A DNA stretch of 64,000 nucleotides from positions 1,240,001 through 1,304,000 of the forward strand of contig JARWIR010000039.1 in NCBI GenBank assembly GCA_029959085.1, given 5' to 3'. Source of the DNA: Nemophila menziesii (Eukaryota > Streptophyta > Magnoliopsida > Boraginales > Hydrophyllaceae). The notes under the pieces were generated by a model. That model was given only the letters and a program-made list of their open reading frames with translations. It ran no database searches and was not told the origin of the DNA. Every line of letters begins with the position of its first letter. Positions within the stretch are counted from its first letter, which is position 1. Position numbers and translations under genes: made by a program. Positions 8,639 to 21,906 of the stretch are shown in pieces.

Positions 8639-10413
8639 TGGTGGGTCCTAGGGTGTTATAAAATTAAGTGCAAAAATAAAGGAACCACTTAACCGCAAGT
8701 GTACGGTTGTCCCAAGTAATATATGATAATCAAGTTCGTTCTCAGGGACGGATTAGGTTCAACCCAAATATTAATCAAGTAGTAGGAATAATTGCTAAAC
8801 AGAAAATAAAAGCTAAGAATTTTTGTTTGGTTTTTATAAATTAAAAGGTGCAAAATAAACTAAAGACTAAAACTAAATTAACAGAAAGAAAATAAAGCAA
8901 ATAAACGACTAACTTCAGATAAGAGAGATACTTGAGTCTCGCAAAGGAATCCACTTAATCAATATAATCTATACTATGTTTAAGGGTAGAATTGGAATTA
9001 TAATATTAGTCGGTACTCTAATATCTCCTAGCCCCCTGTTGGGTGGACCTAGAAGCTATCCTAAAGTATCATAAACACATGTATGGTCGAATATGCCTCT
9101 TCAGATGATATGATTTTACCTCTTTGGCTATGTAACTAGTTAAGCCTGTCGGTCAATAACAGACATTACACGGGTATTACCTAGATCTGTATTCAAACCC
9201 CCTTGTCGGATGATCACTTCGCCACTAAAGTGAATAGCCCAAATACTAACAGCTAATTCTAGTTGTTCCTAAAAGAATTAGTAATGAAAACAAAGTAATA
9301 TCCAATATATAAAACTCAATCCTATTTAAATCTAAACAATCCCAAATTCAAGACATAGATTAATTAATTAAGGTTCATCCCTTTAATGCGATTCTCAAGT
9401 ATAAAGAAAATTAGCTCATAAGAAAATTAAAGACTAACATAAAATAAAAGGAATTCATGTTCAATTACAAGAAAGAAATAAATAACCTAAAGGGTCGAAT
9501 GACTATTGTTGGAAGAACAGGATTCCTCCACCTTCTAGCTTCTTTTCTCCTTCGTGCTCTGACTTGAAAACCTTAAGCCTCTTGTTTAATTCTCTGAAGT
9601 GTGTGAAAGTAGGAGGTTTAGGGGTGTATTTATAGGTGTTGGAGGACCCTAGGTCGAATTTGCTTGGAGTGGAAGACAAGTTAAGGACTCTAAAATTCGT
9701 AGCTCTAAATTCTAGGAAAGGTAAGATTCTGCTGCTGATTTGATTTGGTCATATCCTTTTCAATATTTATCCGTTTGAGAAGTTCCAATATATGAAACTG
9801 CTTGTCTTGGAAAGAGCTTTCTATTGGTGCAGACCACTCGTCCAGATTCCTAGCCAATCTTTAATTATGATTTAATCTTTAAAACGTGGCTGGATTTTCA
9901 GATTTCAAAAGACAGCTTTATCTTTTCCTTCATTGAATAAATCTTCCCTAAATCTTCTTATTTCCATGTAAATCTTCTTTCCTTTAATCCTTCACCTTGA
10001 CTTGATCTCTAAGTAATTACCATTTATCTTTTAAAGCTTCACATTAAATAAATAATTAAACCGCATATGCTTAAAAAGAATAAATCAATAAATCAAGAAA
10101 ACGAAATAGGAAAGTGTACTCTAAAAATAGAAACTCTAGTAAAAACATTTCCTAACACTCTAAAATACACTAAGACTTTATTTCTCACTTCTTCTCCTTA
10201 GATTGGTCTTTCATGAAATTCAAGAACCAATTAACTTTGCATAAAAAACAATCAAATTTACGCACAAAAGCTCAGATTCTGCAAATAGTTAATTTCCAAG
10301 GGGAGAAAGTGCAATATGATCAAATAAGCCTAAAAGTCTATCAAATAAATCATTTATTCACCTAAAAGGATGTCTCCAATGGGCTAATAATTAGAACAAA
10401 TAGGGAGACATCA
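8639..10413 (-). mobile_element. Solo LTR, Athila type (D family)
   Basis: On the minus strand this runs TGATGTCTCCCTATTTG ... GGACCCACCA, the same ends as the LTRs of element D. It is flanked by AGATG (8634-8638 and 10414-10418). No primer site or internal region follows, so it is the product of LTR-LTR recombination that removed the rest of the element. Confidence 0.94.
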
Positions 10414-10467
10414 AGATGTCAACCCGGTGACGTGGAATCAATCAACTTAAACATCTTTGAACAATTC
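10414..10467. other. Host sequence at the 3' flank of the LINE
   Basis: Short stretch between the solo LTR and the LINE poly(A) end. No feature seen; a LINE target duplication could not be identified with confidence. Confidence 0.5.
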
Positions 10468-10515
10468 TTTTTTTTAGTCGAAAAATGAAGCTACCATTAA
10501 ACAAAAATATCACAA

Positions 10516-13500
10516 TTACCCAATACCAGTTTGGTCCAAATCATTCCTAATCAAATTAGCTAATTGGGAAGGAGGGAAAGCACTCCAAAGGCCAAACAGA
10601 CCCCATTTAAGTGTTTGTTTAGCAACCCAATCAGCCACCCTATTTTTGGACCTCTTAACAAAAGAGATTTTAATGTTATACAAGTTCATACAAAAGACTA
10701 TATTAGCAACTACAATCTTAGTTCTACTATCAAGTTTACACTTAGCACTAATTTGATTAATCAAGCCAAGATTATCATTCTATATAGTGACAGTTCCAGT
10801 TGGGTAATTTGAAGCCATTTGACATGCCTTAAAGATTCCCCTTCCTTCAGCTTCCACTATAGAGTTAGAGTAAATTTCCTTAGCCACTCCTTCAATCACA
10901 AAACCTGCAGAATCACGCACAACACAAGCAAAGGCAGATTTATAAGAATTTTGATTAACTGAAGCATCACAGTTTATCTTATACTCCCTTAATAAGGGGG
11001 GTTTCCGCTTTGAATTACTCCCATTATCATTGAAGGAGTCCAATATATTACCATCATTTACCATAGTACTAGACCTTAGTATATTATTTCTTGTTTCTAA
11101 ATCATTTTGCATATGATTTATGTTCATCTTAGCCTCAGGTTCTTTAGCATTAGCTATAATGAACTTATCATAGGCTATAATACAATTTTTCACCGTTTTG
11201 ATTGGGTCAGGGACTAAACTACGAAATAAGAACTCATTTCGACCTTTCCAAATATACCATGCCAAGAAGCAAGCAAATTCTCCTAAATCATCAATAATCT
11301 CAAGTTTATCAATGGCACATTTCCTAACAAAGGAAATCCACTTTTTAAAATTGCAAGAAGGTTCAACTTTTGAGATAAAATTAAGAGGACTAGCTATCCA
11401 CACGGCTCGAGCCCATGGACAGTGAAACAACAAGTGTTCAGTTGTTTCCTCTTCAGTTTCACAAATAGCACATATTGGTGATTTAATAGACTTCCTAATA
11501 TATCTATTATAATTTGTTGCAAGTCCATTCTCACTATATTTCCACACAAATTTTTAAATCTTTGGCATAATATTGAGTTGCCAAATAAACCTCCGATCAA
11601 TAATATCCAATTGAAATGAAGGGCTACCCTTATCTTTAGATTTTACAGTAGAAGCTAAAAGCTGAGCCCTCCATAACTTATTATAACAATCTTCAACTGT
11701 AACCTCACCACTTTTTGAGAGATTCCAAAAAGGAGTGTCATTACAAGTTATAGAAGGTATTTCAATACAAGTTATGGTTGCTACAACCTGTGGTTCAAAT
11801 AAATCATTGAACAAGCTCACATTCCACTTAGAGTTGCAACTTTCAAACAAGTCAAAAACACATTCCACTAAGCAACCTTGTGGTTTAATCAGTTGTGAGT
11901 TAATAGGGACCCACTTATCATTCCACACATTAATATTCTTACCATTTCCAACAGACCAAGTCAAATCATTCAGATAACAATTTCTTCCTTCTATAAGGCT
12001 TTTATAACCCCAAGAACAATTTGATTGAAGAGAAGCATTCAAGAATCCCTCATTAGGGAAGTATTTACCTTTAAACACTTTAAATAAAAGAGAGTTTTCA
12101 TTGTTTAAAAACTTCCATGCATTAGAGGCCAATAGAGCAAGATTTTGAGTATGAAAATCCCTAAATCCCAATCCCCCATCATCCTTAGATGACATAAGAG
12201 TTTGCCATTTTATCCAATGACATCTTTTCTTCCCTTTATTATCCCAATAAAAGTCGGAGACAAGTGAATTAATGCGAGAAGTTAATTTTTTTGGAATCAA
12301 TAGAAAAGACATAATAAAAGTAGGTATATCCCCAATAATTGCCTTGATCAAGACTTCTTTCCCACTTTTATTGAGCATCTTTGTATCCCATCCATCAATT
12401 CTCTTAAGTATCATCTCAATCAGCCATTCCAAGGACTTTACTTTAGATATACCCTAAGAAGATGGGATGCCTAGGTATTTACCAAGGTCGTTAAGCTGAT
12501 TCATTCTTAGAATATTACACAAACTATTCTGGAGTAATTGAGGAGTGTTTTTACTAAACAACACACTACTTTTATTTAAATTTATTTTCTGACCTGAAGC
12601 AAAACAGTACCAATGAAGAGTAGTAATGAAAGTTTCAAAATTATATTGATTAGCTTCAAGAAAGAATAGGCTGTCATCTGCAAAGAGAAAATGAGTTATC
12701 TCAGGCGCTTGTTTTTCTATTTTAATGCCTTGCAGCATACCTAGCTCAACATAATATTCAATAAGTGAAGTTAAAGCTTGGGTAACCAAACAAAACAGAT
12801 AGGGGGACAAAGGGTTCCCTTGTCTAATCCTTTTTTGGGGATTATCAATATCATGAAGAATGCCATTGATCTTAACTTTGTAAGTAACTGAGGAAACACA
12901 TATATGAATCCAGTTAACCCATTTACTATGAAAACCCATATGAGTTAGAAGATCAATAAGAAAATCCCATTCAATATTCTCATATGCCTTACTCATGTCA
13001 GCTTTTATAGCTAAATAACACTTTGAAGATGTTCTTTTGTTTTTAAGAAAATGACTTGCTTCCTGGGCTATAAGAATATTTTCAAAAATTGATTATCTAG
13101 GAATAAAAGCTGTTTGTGTTTCAGAAATAACATCACCAATCCAACATTGAAGTCTATTGGATAAAATCTTTGATATTACTTTGTATATGAAGTTAGCACA
13201 ACTTATAGGTCTAAATGAACTAACCATGTCAGGATTAGTGCACTTAGGTATAAGGGCTATAATAGTCTCATTAATATCCTTCGAAGAGATATTATTAGTC
13301 ATGAAATCCTCCACTAGATTCAGAATATCATGTTTAACTTCTTCCTAAAACCTTTTAAAGAAAAAGCCACCATAACCATCAGGCCCTGGGGCCTTCTCAC
13401 CACCTAAAGACCAAACTGCATCTTTAATTTCTTCAAGTGTAACTTTTCTAATCAAGGTCAAATTCATTACACTAGTAACCACTTTTTTGATCTTACATAA

Positions 13501-14092
13501 AATAGGATCATAATATCTATCTCCATTTGATTTGAAAATATTATTGTAATAAGTTTTGACCTCATTAATAATCTCTTCATTATCAAATATCCAGTTTCCA
13601 TCCTCTTTTTTGATTAAAGTAATACGATTAATATTTATCTTCATTCTAGTCAAAGCATGGTAATACTTTGTGTTTTTTTCTCCTAATTTGAGCCATGCAT
13701 TACGAGACCTAGTGGCCCAATAAACCTCTTCCTTTTTCCAAGCAATTTTTTTCAAGGTTGTTACTCAAGTTGTCCATCTCCATCTTATAAGAATCAGAGT
13801 AAGGTGCATTAAATATCTTTTCCATTTGGGCTAAGTAAGATGTTATGAGTAGTCTATTATTAAGAACTCTCTTCCTAGCCCAATAGGAAACATATTTATT
13901 AATATCTTTAATTTTGTTACAAAATTTGCGAAAGCCTGCACAATAATCAAAGAGTTTAGTATGCCATTTCTCATAAATAATTTGACAAAAAGAATCTTCA
14001 CTGATCCAATTATTATCAATTATAAACCTATTATTCTTACAAATCTTTGAAATACCAGATTGAAAGTGAAATAGGAGAATGATCTGACCCAA
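10516..14092 (-). pseudogene. LINE ORF2: reverse transcriptase, zinc domain and RNase H (nonsense-riddled)
   Basis: From ~13755 down to 10516 one frame carries the whole region, broken by stops near 13345, 13093, 12454, 11554 and 10780. RT landmarks in order: GGEKAPGPDGYGG, ALIPKC, FRPISCANFIYKVISKIL, QGNPLSPYLF, and the catalytic FADD (~12690). Then the thumb and GIPS region, the zinc-binding segment CAICETEEETTEHLLFHC (~11460) and an RNase H-like domain (KINCDASVN ~10975; NRVADWVA ~10620). The 13709-14092 part lies in another frame, so at least one shift joins it to the RT. Two stops (13345 and 12454) are TAG where the family usually has Trp, consistent with G-to-A transitions. Confidence 0.92.
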
Positions 14093-14786
14093 CTGGAGGG
14101 AGAACAGAACTCCATGAATTTGGATACTTGGTCAACCATGTATCATTGACCAGAATTCTATCAATTTTTTGCTTAATGAGATGGTTGCCACTTCTTTTGT
14201 TTGACCAAGAGAAGTTACACCCTTTACTGTTCAGCTCAATAAGTTTATTATCAATAATAAAGTTGTTGAACATTTCCATATTATTCCTATGCATATCACC
14301 AATCTCTCCCCCTAGTTTTGCAGAGGGGTATCTGATCAAATTGAAGTCACCCATAATACATCTAGGATTGACTGTATCAGGAATTTGATTCAAATTTGTA
14401 ATAAACTTAGCCTTATCAACATCCATTGGAGGGCCATAAACAAATACCATTTCACAAAATCCCACAGATAAGAAATTATAAGAACAAAGAATCAAGTTCT
14501 TGTCTTTAGAAATTTCTTTAAAACTTTCTTTATCTTTAGCAAAAATTGCCAAACCACCAGATAAAACTTCAGGGTCTACATGAGTAACTAGACTCATGTT
14601 AATTTTGGAACATAAATTAGAGACTGTATTAAAAGAGTTTTTAGTTTTAGAAAGAAAAATTACCTCAAAATGGTGAGCCTTGACAAGATCCTTCAGGCTC
14701 AACTCTGTCAAGGGTGTTCCAATCCCTTGACAGTTCCACGCAAGCATCATTGATTTGCGTGGGGTTGAAGAGGGCCAACCCCGCAA
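14037..14786 (-). pseudogene. LINE ORF2 N-terminus: apurinic-type endonuclease
   Basis: 249 codons with the EEP endonuclease signature: MMLAWNCQGIGTP at the start, a LSKTK motif where the usual LSETK has Glu, GDFNLI (catalytic Asp/Asn) and the terminal GSDHSPI. It nicks target DNA to prime reverse transcription. The Glu-to-Lys change in LSKTK removes a metal-binding residue of this family, so this domain is probably inactive even without the downstream breaks. The following frame overlaps it at 14037-14092. Confidence 0.9.
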
Positions 14787-14799
14787 ACCACATTATTTT

Positions 14800-16090
14800 C
14801 ATTTTCATCTGAGTTAACATCTTCATCCCATTGTTCATCCCCTTCCACATTATCATTTTTTTCAAACCCCAAAGCTTCTGCCATCTCATCATCTTCCCCA
14901 AAAATTGGGTTAGTGAGAGTTGCGGAAACTTGGGATATAAAATCCTCTCAACAGGAAGTCTAAGATCCCCTCTAACTTTCTGGGTGCGGTGTTTTTTTCT
15001 CTCAAGAGAACCAAAGGTAATGTTCTCATTAGAGTTAGAAGTAATAGATGAATTAATGACTACTTTAGGGCTAGAGCTTTTATTAGGATTAGAATTCAGC
15101 CCACATAAGTTATCAAGTTCTCCTGGGCTTATAGGCCTGATAGAGTTTGAGAGAACCACTCCAATCTGTTCTTTAAGGCCCAAGTTCACTTTAGGAATCA
15201 ATAATAAAGATTGGACCACATTAGTATGGACCAACCCATGTGGTTCTTCTTTATTAAACTTCTAGAAAGTTGAGCTTTATTCTTGTTTTTTAGTGGTTTC
15301 TTCACCCTTTTCTTATTAGAGTACCCTACATTCTCTGCTTTAAATACAAAGTCACTCGGTTTTTTTTCAACTTCAGAATACCTAATCCAATTACCAAGCT
15401 TATTGATGAGTTTTTCTGTGTTATCACATTTACCTTCTTCATGTGATACAATACCACAAACAAAACAAAAATCATACAACTTTTCATACTTAAAGGAGAT
15501 CCATACAGAGTGGCCATTTGAGATTTTAAACATAAATCCAGAAGAAAGAGGTTGTGAAATCTTGCAATTAATCCTTACCCTAACTGTAGAGTTATCCTTA
15601 TAATTATCAGGCTTAGGTAATTCAATATCTGTTACTGAACTCAGTTTAGTAGCAATTTTAGTAACATTTCATTCCTTCGGACAAAGAGGTGGTATACCCA
15701 GAATTCTAACCAAAAACGAAGTTTCCTCAAGAAGGTAAGGGCTATTAATACATTCTTCATACTTTTGAACTAATACGTGAAAACCAAAAACATGATAAGG
15801 CTATTATTCCAAACAGTTTCCAGATCTTTAGGGTTTTCAAAACTAGCGACACATAGGTTCATACCTCTCTTATCAATAGATATTCTACCATTAATACCCC
15901 AATGTTGTATCATAATCTTTTTCAGATAGTTGGGATTGATGTTACCTGTTGCTATTACTCGAATAAATAACTTTGGTTCTTCAAAAGCACCATAAATGGC
16001 CTCTCTGTCAGGAGAGAGGGTAAGTTCCTCATAATATTGATCATTCCCATCATCTTTAACACTCGCCATAAAAGCTAAGAGAGAGAACAA
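14800..16090 (-). pseudogene. LINE ORF1: RNA-binding Gag-like protein
   Basis: Likely start MASVKDD at 16069. The first part resembles the plant DUF4283 domain (FIRVIATGNINPNYLKKIM ...). Further on comes the CCHC knuckle CFVCGIVSHEEGKC (~15430-15475) followed by a Lys-rich, low-complexity tail. The pieces lie in different frames (15770-16090, 15198-15533, 14665-15234), so there are at least two shifts, plus a stop near 15670. ORF1 of plant L1 elements binds the LINE RNA. It overlaps or abuts the endonuclease ORF. Confidence 0.82.
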
Positions 16091-16110
16091 TCGTAATTTG
16101 AAAGATGAAT

Positions 16111-16223
16111 GTAAAGGAGAAATCGATAAAACAAGATATCGAGATTTTTATATATCTAAAGTTGAAGAGGAAGATATATATAAGATCAAACTTCATATAA
16201 GACAAAGATAAAGAGAAAGTAAG
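16111..16223. other. AT-rich leader between the LINE and element E
   Basis: Possibly LINE 5' UTR truncated by the E insertion. GTAAG directly precedes the LTR (16219-16223); no second copy could be assigned because E lacks a recognisable 3' end. Confidence 0.45.
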
Positions 16224-18023
<1,800 letters not shown>

Positions 18024-18029
18024 ATTTTT

Positions 18030-18047
18030 TGGCGCCGCTGCCGGGGA
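18030..18047 (+). other. Primer binding site of element E
   Basis: TGGCGCCGCTGCCGGGGA, six bases after the LTR. The same 18 bases serve elements A, B and D. It resembles the tRNA-Asp site usual for Athila elements. Confidence 0.9.
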
Positions 18048-18145
18048 CTACATCGTTAGTCCTTCTGCAATTATTTAGTGCTTTTATTTTAGTTAGTTCT
18101 ATTTTACGCTCCTTTTTAGTTTTTGTTTTTACAGGTTTTTCACAT

Positions 18146-19213
18146 ATGGCGAGCCCAAGGAGACTTGATCTTCCCATAACATTCAGAGTGCAACCACGCA
18201 AAATCCGCACTCCAGAAATCCATGCCGCTAAATTTAGACCAGATTCAGCGATGATAGCGCAATTTGCAAATCATGGACAATTTAGCGGTGCTGCACAACA
18301 AGATCTGGTCCGGTATATTCAGAAATTCATGCAGATCTGTGATGCTTATATTACTAGAGGCGTTACAAAGGAGCAGATGTATTACATTATGTTCCAGTTC
18401 TTTTTGACCGGAAGTGCAAGCGATTGGTACGATACCCAACACCCTCACGTTATTCGAAATTGGGACAAGCTTCAATCCAAATTCCTAGACCGATTTTATC
18501 CGGTTAGTAGAAGATTAAAAGATATGTTGGAGCTCGAACAATTTATGCAGGAAGACGGAGAGAGTGTTGGTGAAGCATGTTTACGTTTTAATGAGATGAA
18601 GGCGAGATGTCCATTTCATATATCATCGCCAGAATATTCTTTAACCATGTTCTATGGAGGACTTAATGACAAATCCAGAAGAAGATCATATATGTTAGGA
18701 GATAAAGGTTCCGTATTATTAGACCCTAAAGAAGCTGAAAATATTATGGAGAAATTTCTTGAGACCGAGAGAAGTTGGCCGGTTGAATCAGAAAAACAAG
18801 AAGAGACTTTAGAATATCTAAGGCTCAAAGAGTTAAACCAACAACTTGAGGAATTACGAGAACAATCACGAACAATAGCTCAGGTGAATCTAGTACATAC
18901 TTTACCTTTATGTCCAGGTTGTGGAGAACGAAACCATTCGTGGGAGAATTGCATGAATAATATAGCTCCAATTTCCTTCGTATCTCATCAAAGAAACCAT
19001 TATTCTAATGGTTATTATCATCCTCAAGGAATTTACGCTAATTATCAACCCCCACAAATTCAAAATTTGGTCGGAAATCAAGAGACTTGTTATCAACCTC
19101 AACCTCAATCTTACTATCCACCACAACCTATCTATCAAGAAGCGCCGATTTATAAAGAAATCTATCAAGAAGCGCCAGTTTATAAAGAAGCTTATCAAGA
19201 ACCACCTCAATAG
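18146..19213 (+). CDS. gag: Gag of element E
   Basis: 355 codons from ATG 18146, the first ATG after a TTTTTACAG acceptor-like site; the open frame reaches further up only through the leader. Residues ~40-200 match the Retrotrans_gag family (ASDWYDTQHP, FLDRFYPVSRRL, YGGLNDKSRR). A CX2CX4HX4C knuckle, CPGCGERNHSWENC, is at about residue 256-269. The C-terminus is Tyr/Gln/Pro-rich and ends with YQEAPxYKE repeats. Gag would build the particle and bind RNA. The frame is intact although pol is missing, so it could be expressed as a lone Gag. Confidence 0.9.
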   Translation: MASPRRLDLPITFRVQPRKIRTPEIHAAKFRPDSAMIAQFANHGQFSGAAQQDLVRYIQKFMQICDAYITRGVTKEQMYYIMFQFFLTGSASDWYDTQHPHVIRNWDKLQSKFLDRFYPVSRRLKDMLELEQFMQEDGESVGEACLRFNEMKARCPFHISSPEYSLTMFYGGLNDKSRRRSYMLGDKGSVLLDPKEAENIMEKFLETERSWPVESEKQEETLEYLRLKELNQQLEELREQSRTIAQVNLVHTLPLCPGCGERNHSWENCMNNIAPISFVSHQRNHYSNGYYHPQGIYANYQPPQIQNLVGNQETCYQPQPQSYYPPQPIYQEAPIYKEIYQEAPVYKEAYQEPPQ

Positions 19214-19440
19214 TGAACTAAAAGATGTTTTTTTTTTTTTCAATACAAATTTCTTAGATAAAAAATACAATCTATCAATCTTTATAGGTAACTTAACAAT
19301 AAAATTCTAACAAAAAAATATTATCCTAATCAAAAAAGAATTAACAATAAAATCGTAGCTTTTTTTAGTTTATTATCTCAAGACATATTGATTACTCGGT
19401 GTTTGATTTATTTTTTAAAATTAAATTTTTTAGAGTGTCT
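19214..19440. other. AT-rich sequence after truncated element E
   Basis: Contains T13 and A-rich runs; no frame or motif recognised. The break in similarity to Athila lies within or just before this stretch. Confidence 0.5.
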
Positions 19441-19459
19441 TCAGGCACGGGTTCATACC

Positions 19460-20725
19460 TAGTACATATACATGGGATAATTTCTAATTAATTACAATTT
19501 CTCACTTTTCATTCCCAAAAAAAGGAAAGAGGAAATTACTTCCCACTTACTCACAAATTTTCAACTTTATTCCCAATTAAACACATTGTCATATTTACTT
19601 TCTACTATTGCCCTTATGTGATTTATCTTTTTTTCTTTTAGTTTTTTTAATATTTTTTTTAAATTTTTTTTTTTCAGATTTTATTTTTTCGAATTTTTTT
19701 TAATTTTTTTTTTAAAGATTTTTTTAAATTTTTCTTTTGATTTTTTTCCCATTTTTTAAATCGAAATCTCGGGACATGTATTGCTGTAACACGCAAATAT
19801 AAATTTATGTGTTCCTATAACACAGAAAAGTCATATAATCGATCTAAATAATTCTCTTCTTTAACAATTTTTTTTCTATTTATTAATCGCATATACCCTA
19901 TTTTTATTCGTCTTTAACTATCTTGATATATTATCTTTTTGTCCAACACTTTTTGTTATTTTTGTGTTATTATGTTTAAGGGTCTTGTGTGTCCAGGTCA
20001 CACAAAACTTGATTTTGTTTATTCCAATTTTGTGTATTCCTGGAACACACAAATCTCATAATTGTGTATTCTTAGAACACACAAATATAAGATTTTTGTA
20101 TTCATGGAACACACAGACTCAAATTTGTGTATTCATAGAACACATAAAAGTCGAATTTATGTATTCCTAGAATACACAAAACTTGATTTTGTTTGTTCCA
20201 ATTCTGTGTATTCCTGGAACACACAAATCTCAGATTTTTGCATTCCTGAAACACACAAGTCTCTGATTTGTGCATTCCTGGAACACACAAATCTCTGACT
20301 TGTGCATTCATAGAACACAGAAATCTCATATTTGTGTATTCATGGAACACATAAAACACAAATTTGTGTATTCTTGGAAACAAAAAACTTGATTTTGGTT
20401 GTTCCAATTTTGTGTGTTCCTGCAACACACAAATCTCAGAATTGTGTTCATGGAACGCATTAAAAAAATTCGGGGAAAAAAATTTTGGGGAAAAAATTAT
20501 AAAAAAAAAAAGTCAAAAAAAACATTTGAAAAAAAAAATCGAAATTTTTTTTAGAAAAAAAGATAAATAAAAAAATAAATATTATTATAATTAAAGTAAT
20601 TAATTAATTGCCTATGGGTATTTTTGTAATCTTCCATTTTTTGTGCTTAAGTAGGAATTAAGTTGAAGTTGTAATTAATTGAGAATTTTTACACTCTCAG
20701 TGTAATTAATTGGGCATCGCCCTTA
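19460..20725. mobile_element. Possible non-autonomous DNA element with inverted ends
   Basis: The left end (GGGATAATTTCTAATTAATTAC near 19470) and the reverse complement of the right end (GGGCGATGCCCAATTAATTAC near 20725) share the leading GGG and AATTAATTAC, and the adjoining ~100 bp on each side are loosely similar in inverted orientation. The interior is AT-rich with the 32-bp tandem array. No transposase or clear target duplication was found. Confidence 0.35.
19975..20455. repeat. Tandem array of ~32-bp units with internal dyad
   Basis: About 12 units of the type TGTGTATTCCTGGAACACAC plus a variable tail, spaced 31-34 bp. A 46-bp variant unit containing ACTTGATTTTG recurs at about 20007, 20181 and 20397, giving a higher-order period of roughly 174-216 bp. 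Each unit can fold on TGTGTNTTCC/GGAACACACA. The ORFs read here on both strands are products of the repeat. Confidence 0.85.
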
Positions 20726-21720
20726 TATATATTATAGACTCTAATAAAAATAAAAATGTGTGTGTACTTTGTCCAAGTGTCTTTCGACACGTGACAAATT
20801 TTTACATGTTGTATGAAAAATAATGTCCATTATGTTTTTTACCGGGTTTCTCAATTGAGTTTTGAACTTGAAGCCATGTTAAAATTGGCGACGTATCACT
20901 GCATGTAATCTTATCACAAAATTTCTATTTTGTTGAAGAATTATACAATATCATCTTTTTAACATACATTAATTACATAATTTATTGTAGGCGTGAGCTA
21001 GAACGAGAAGTGGTAAAGATATTAATAACTATTGCGCAGATGGAGAAAGTCGTTAATAGATGCGAGTGACAGACTAATACTATACGTTGAATTAGCGCGT
21101 TTTTTGAACCCTAGGTTATCACCGAGAAACCCATTTTTCTCTTGACAGGCTACACAATTATATCTTCTACAAGAGCATCAATTAGCTATTACAATTGCAA
21201 TGCAAGTATTATCCATGACTATTAAAACATATCACCTACAAAATCGAAGATCCACACAACATTCACTCTCAATTGTAAGTGTATTATTCCAATCTTTAAC
21301 GGTTTTGCAATTTTTTTATATATAATAGGAGAGTGGAAGAACACAACAACTCTATATTCATGTTATTTGCATCCTAATGGAGTAAGCTACATATGGTTGT
21401 GTTATGAGGAGGGACCCATTTTCTGCATGGAATGCAGATGCACGTTTACTTATATCTCTTATTACTCTATAAAAATCAGTGACTATTCTATAAAATTAAT
21501 GAGCATTCGATAAAATTAATGAGTACTATTAAAAAAAATATAGAGTATTGACCTTAACATTTTATTTTATTACAATTTTAAAATAATTACAACAAAAAAA
21601 AAGAAAAAAAAAACTAACTACTTAGTATCTGGTCTGACCAGATCTTACGAATAAAACAAAAAAAACTTCACTATTCATCTCTCTTCTTTCAAAAACTTAC
21701 TGTGCTAGATAAGGGGAGGT
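20726..21720. other. Unassigned AT-rich sequence
   Basis: No frame or family recognised. A perfect 8-bp inverted repeat with one central base, ATCTGGTC T GACCAGAT, lies at 21627-21643. This could be the flank or non-coding part of the CACTA relic, but no CACTA end motif was found. Confidence 0.4.
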
Positions 21721-21906
21721 CTTGAACTACGTGAAACTCATTCATAGCTATCATCATCATGTTGAGTCTCTGCTTATTCCTCCTAACCAAAGGATCCGGC
21801 TCGGAAGTACGGGCTTTCTTTTGAACCATACCAACACCGTCTACGCAAGCCGTCTTCAGTGGGCCAATACCTTCCTTAACTGTCTCTTTGAAGGCGTCGA
21901 TTTACT

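Larger units (their letters stand above)
10468..16110 (-). mobile_element. Decayed full-length plant L1-type LINE
   Basis: Minus-strand order is ORF1 (gag-like with CCHC), ORF2 endonuclease, RT, zinc-binding reverse-transcriptase domain and C-terminal RNase H, then a short tail seen as T8 on the plus strand at 10468-10475. That is the plant L1 plan and the length is close to complete. The frames contain several stops and shifts, so the copy is dead. The 5' end is set only approximately from the ORF1 start; sequence up to 16223 may be its 5' UTR. No target duplication was found. Confidence 0.9.

Noticed and set aside
8391..8651. 86-codon ORF as a host gene
   Set aside because: It runs over the boundary of the solo LTR, shows no domain, and the part outside the LTR is compositionally plain.
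19964..20428. Several overlapping ORFs with Thr-His-Lys repeats on both strands
   Set aside because: They are produced by the 32-bp tandem repeat, whose unit length gives open frames on both strands.
19975..20455. CRISPR-like array (regular repeats with spacers)
   Set aside because: The units are imperfect, the spacers are themselves repeated, and the context is a plant nuclear genome with no cas genes.
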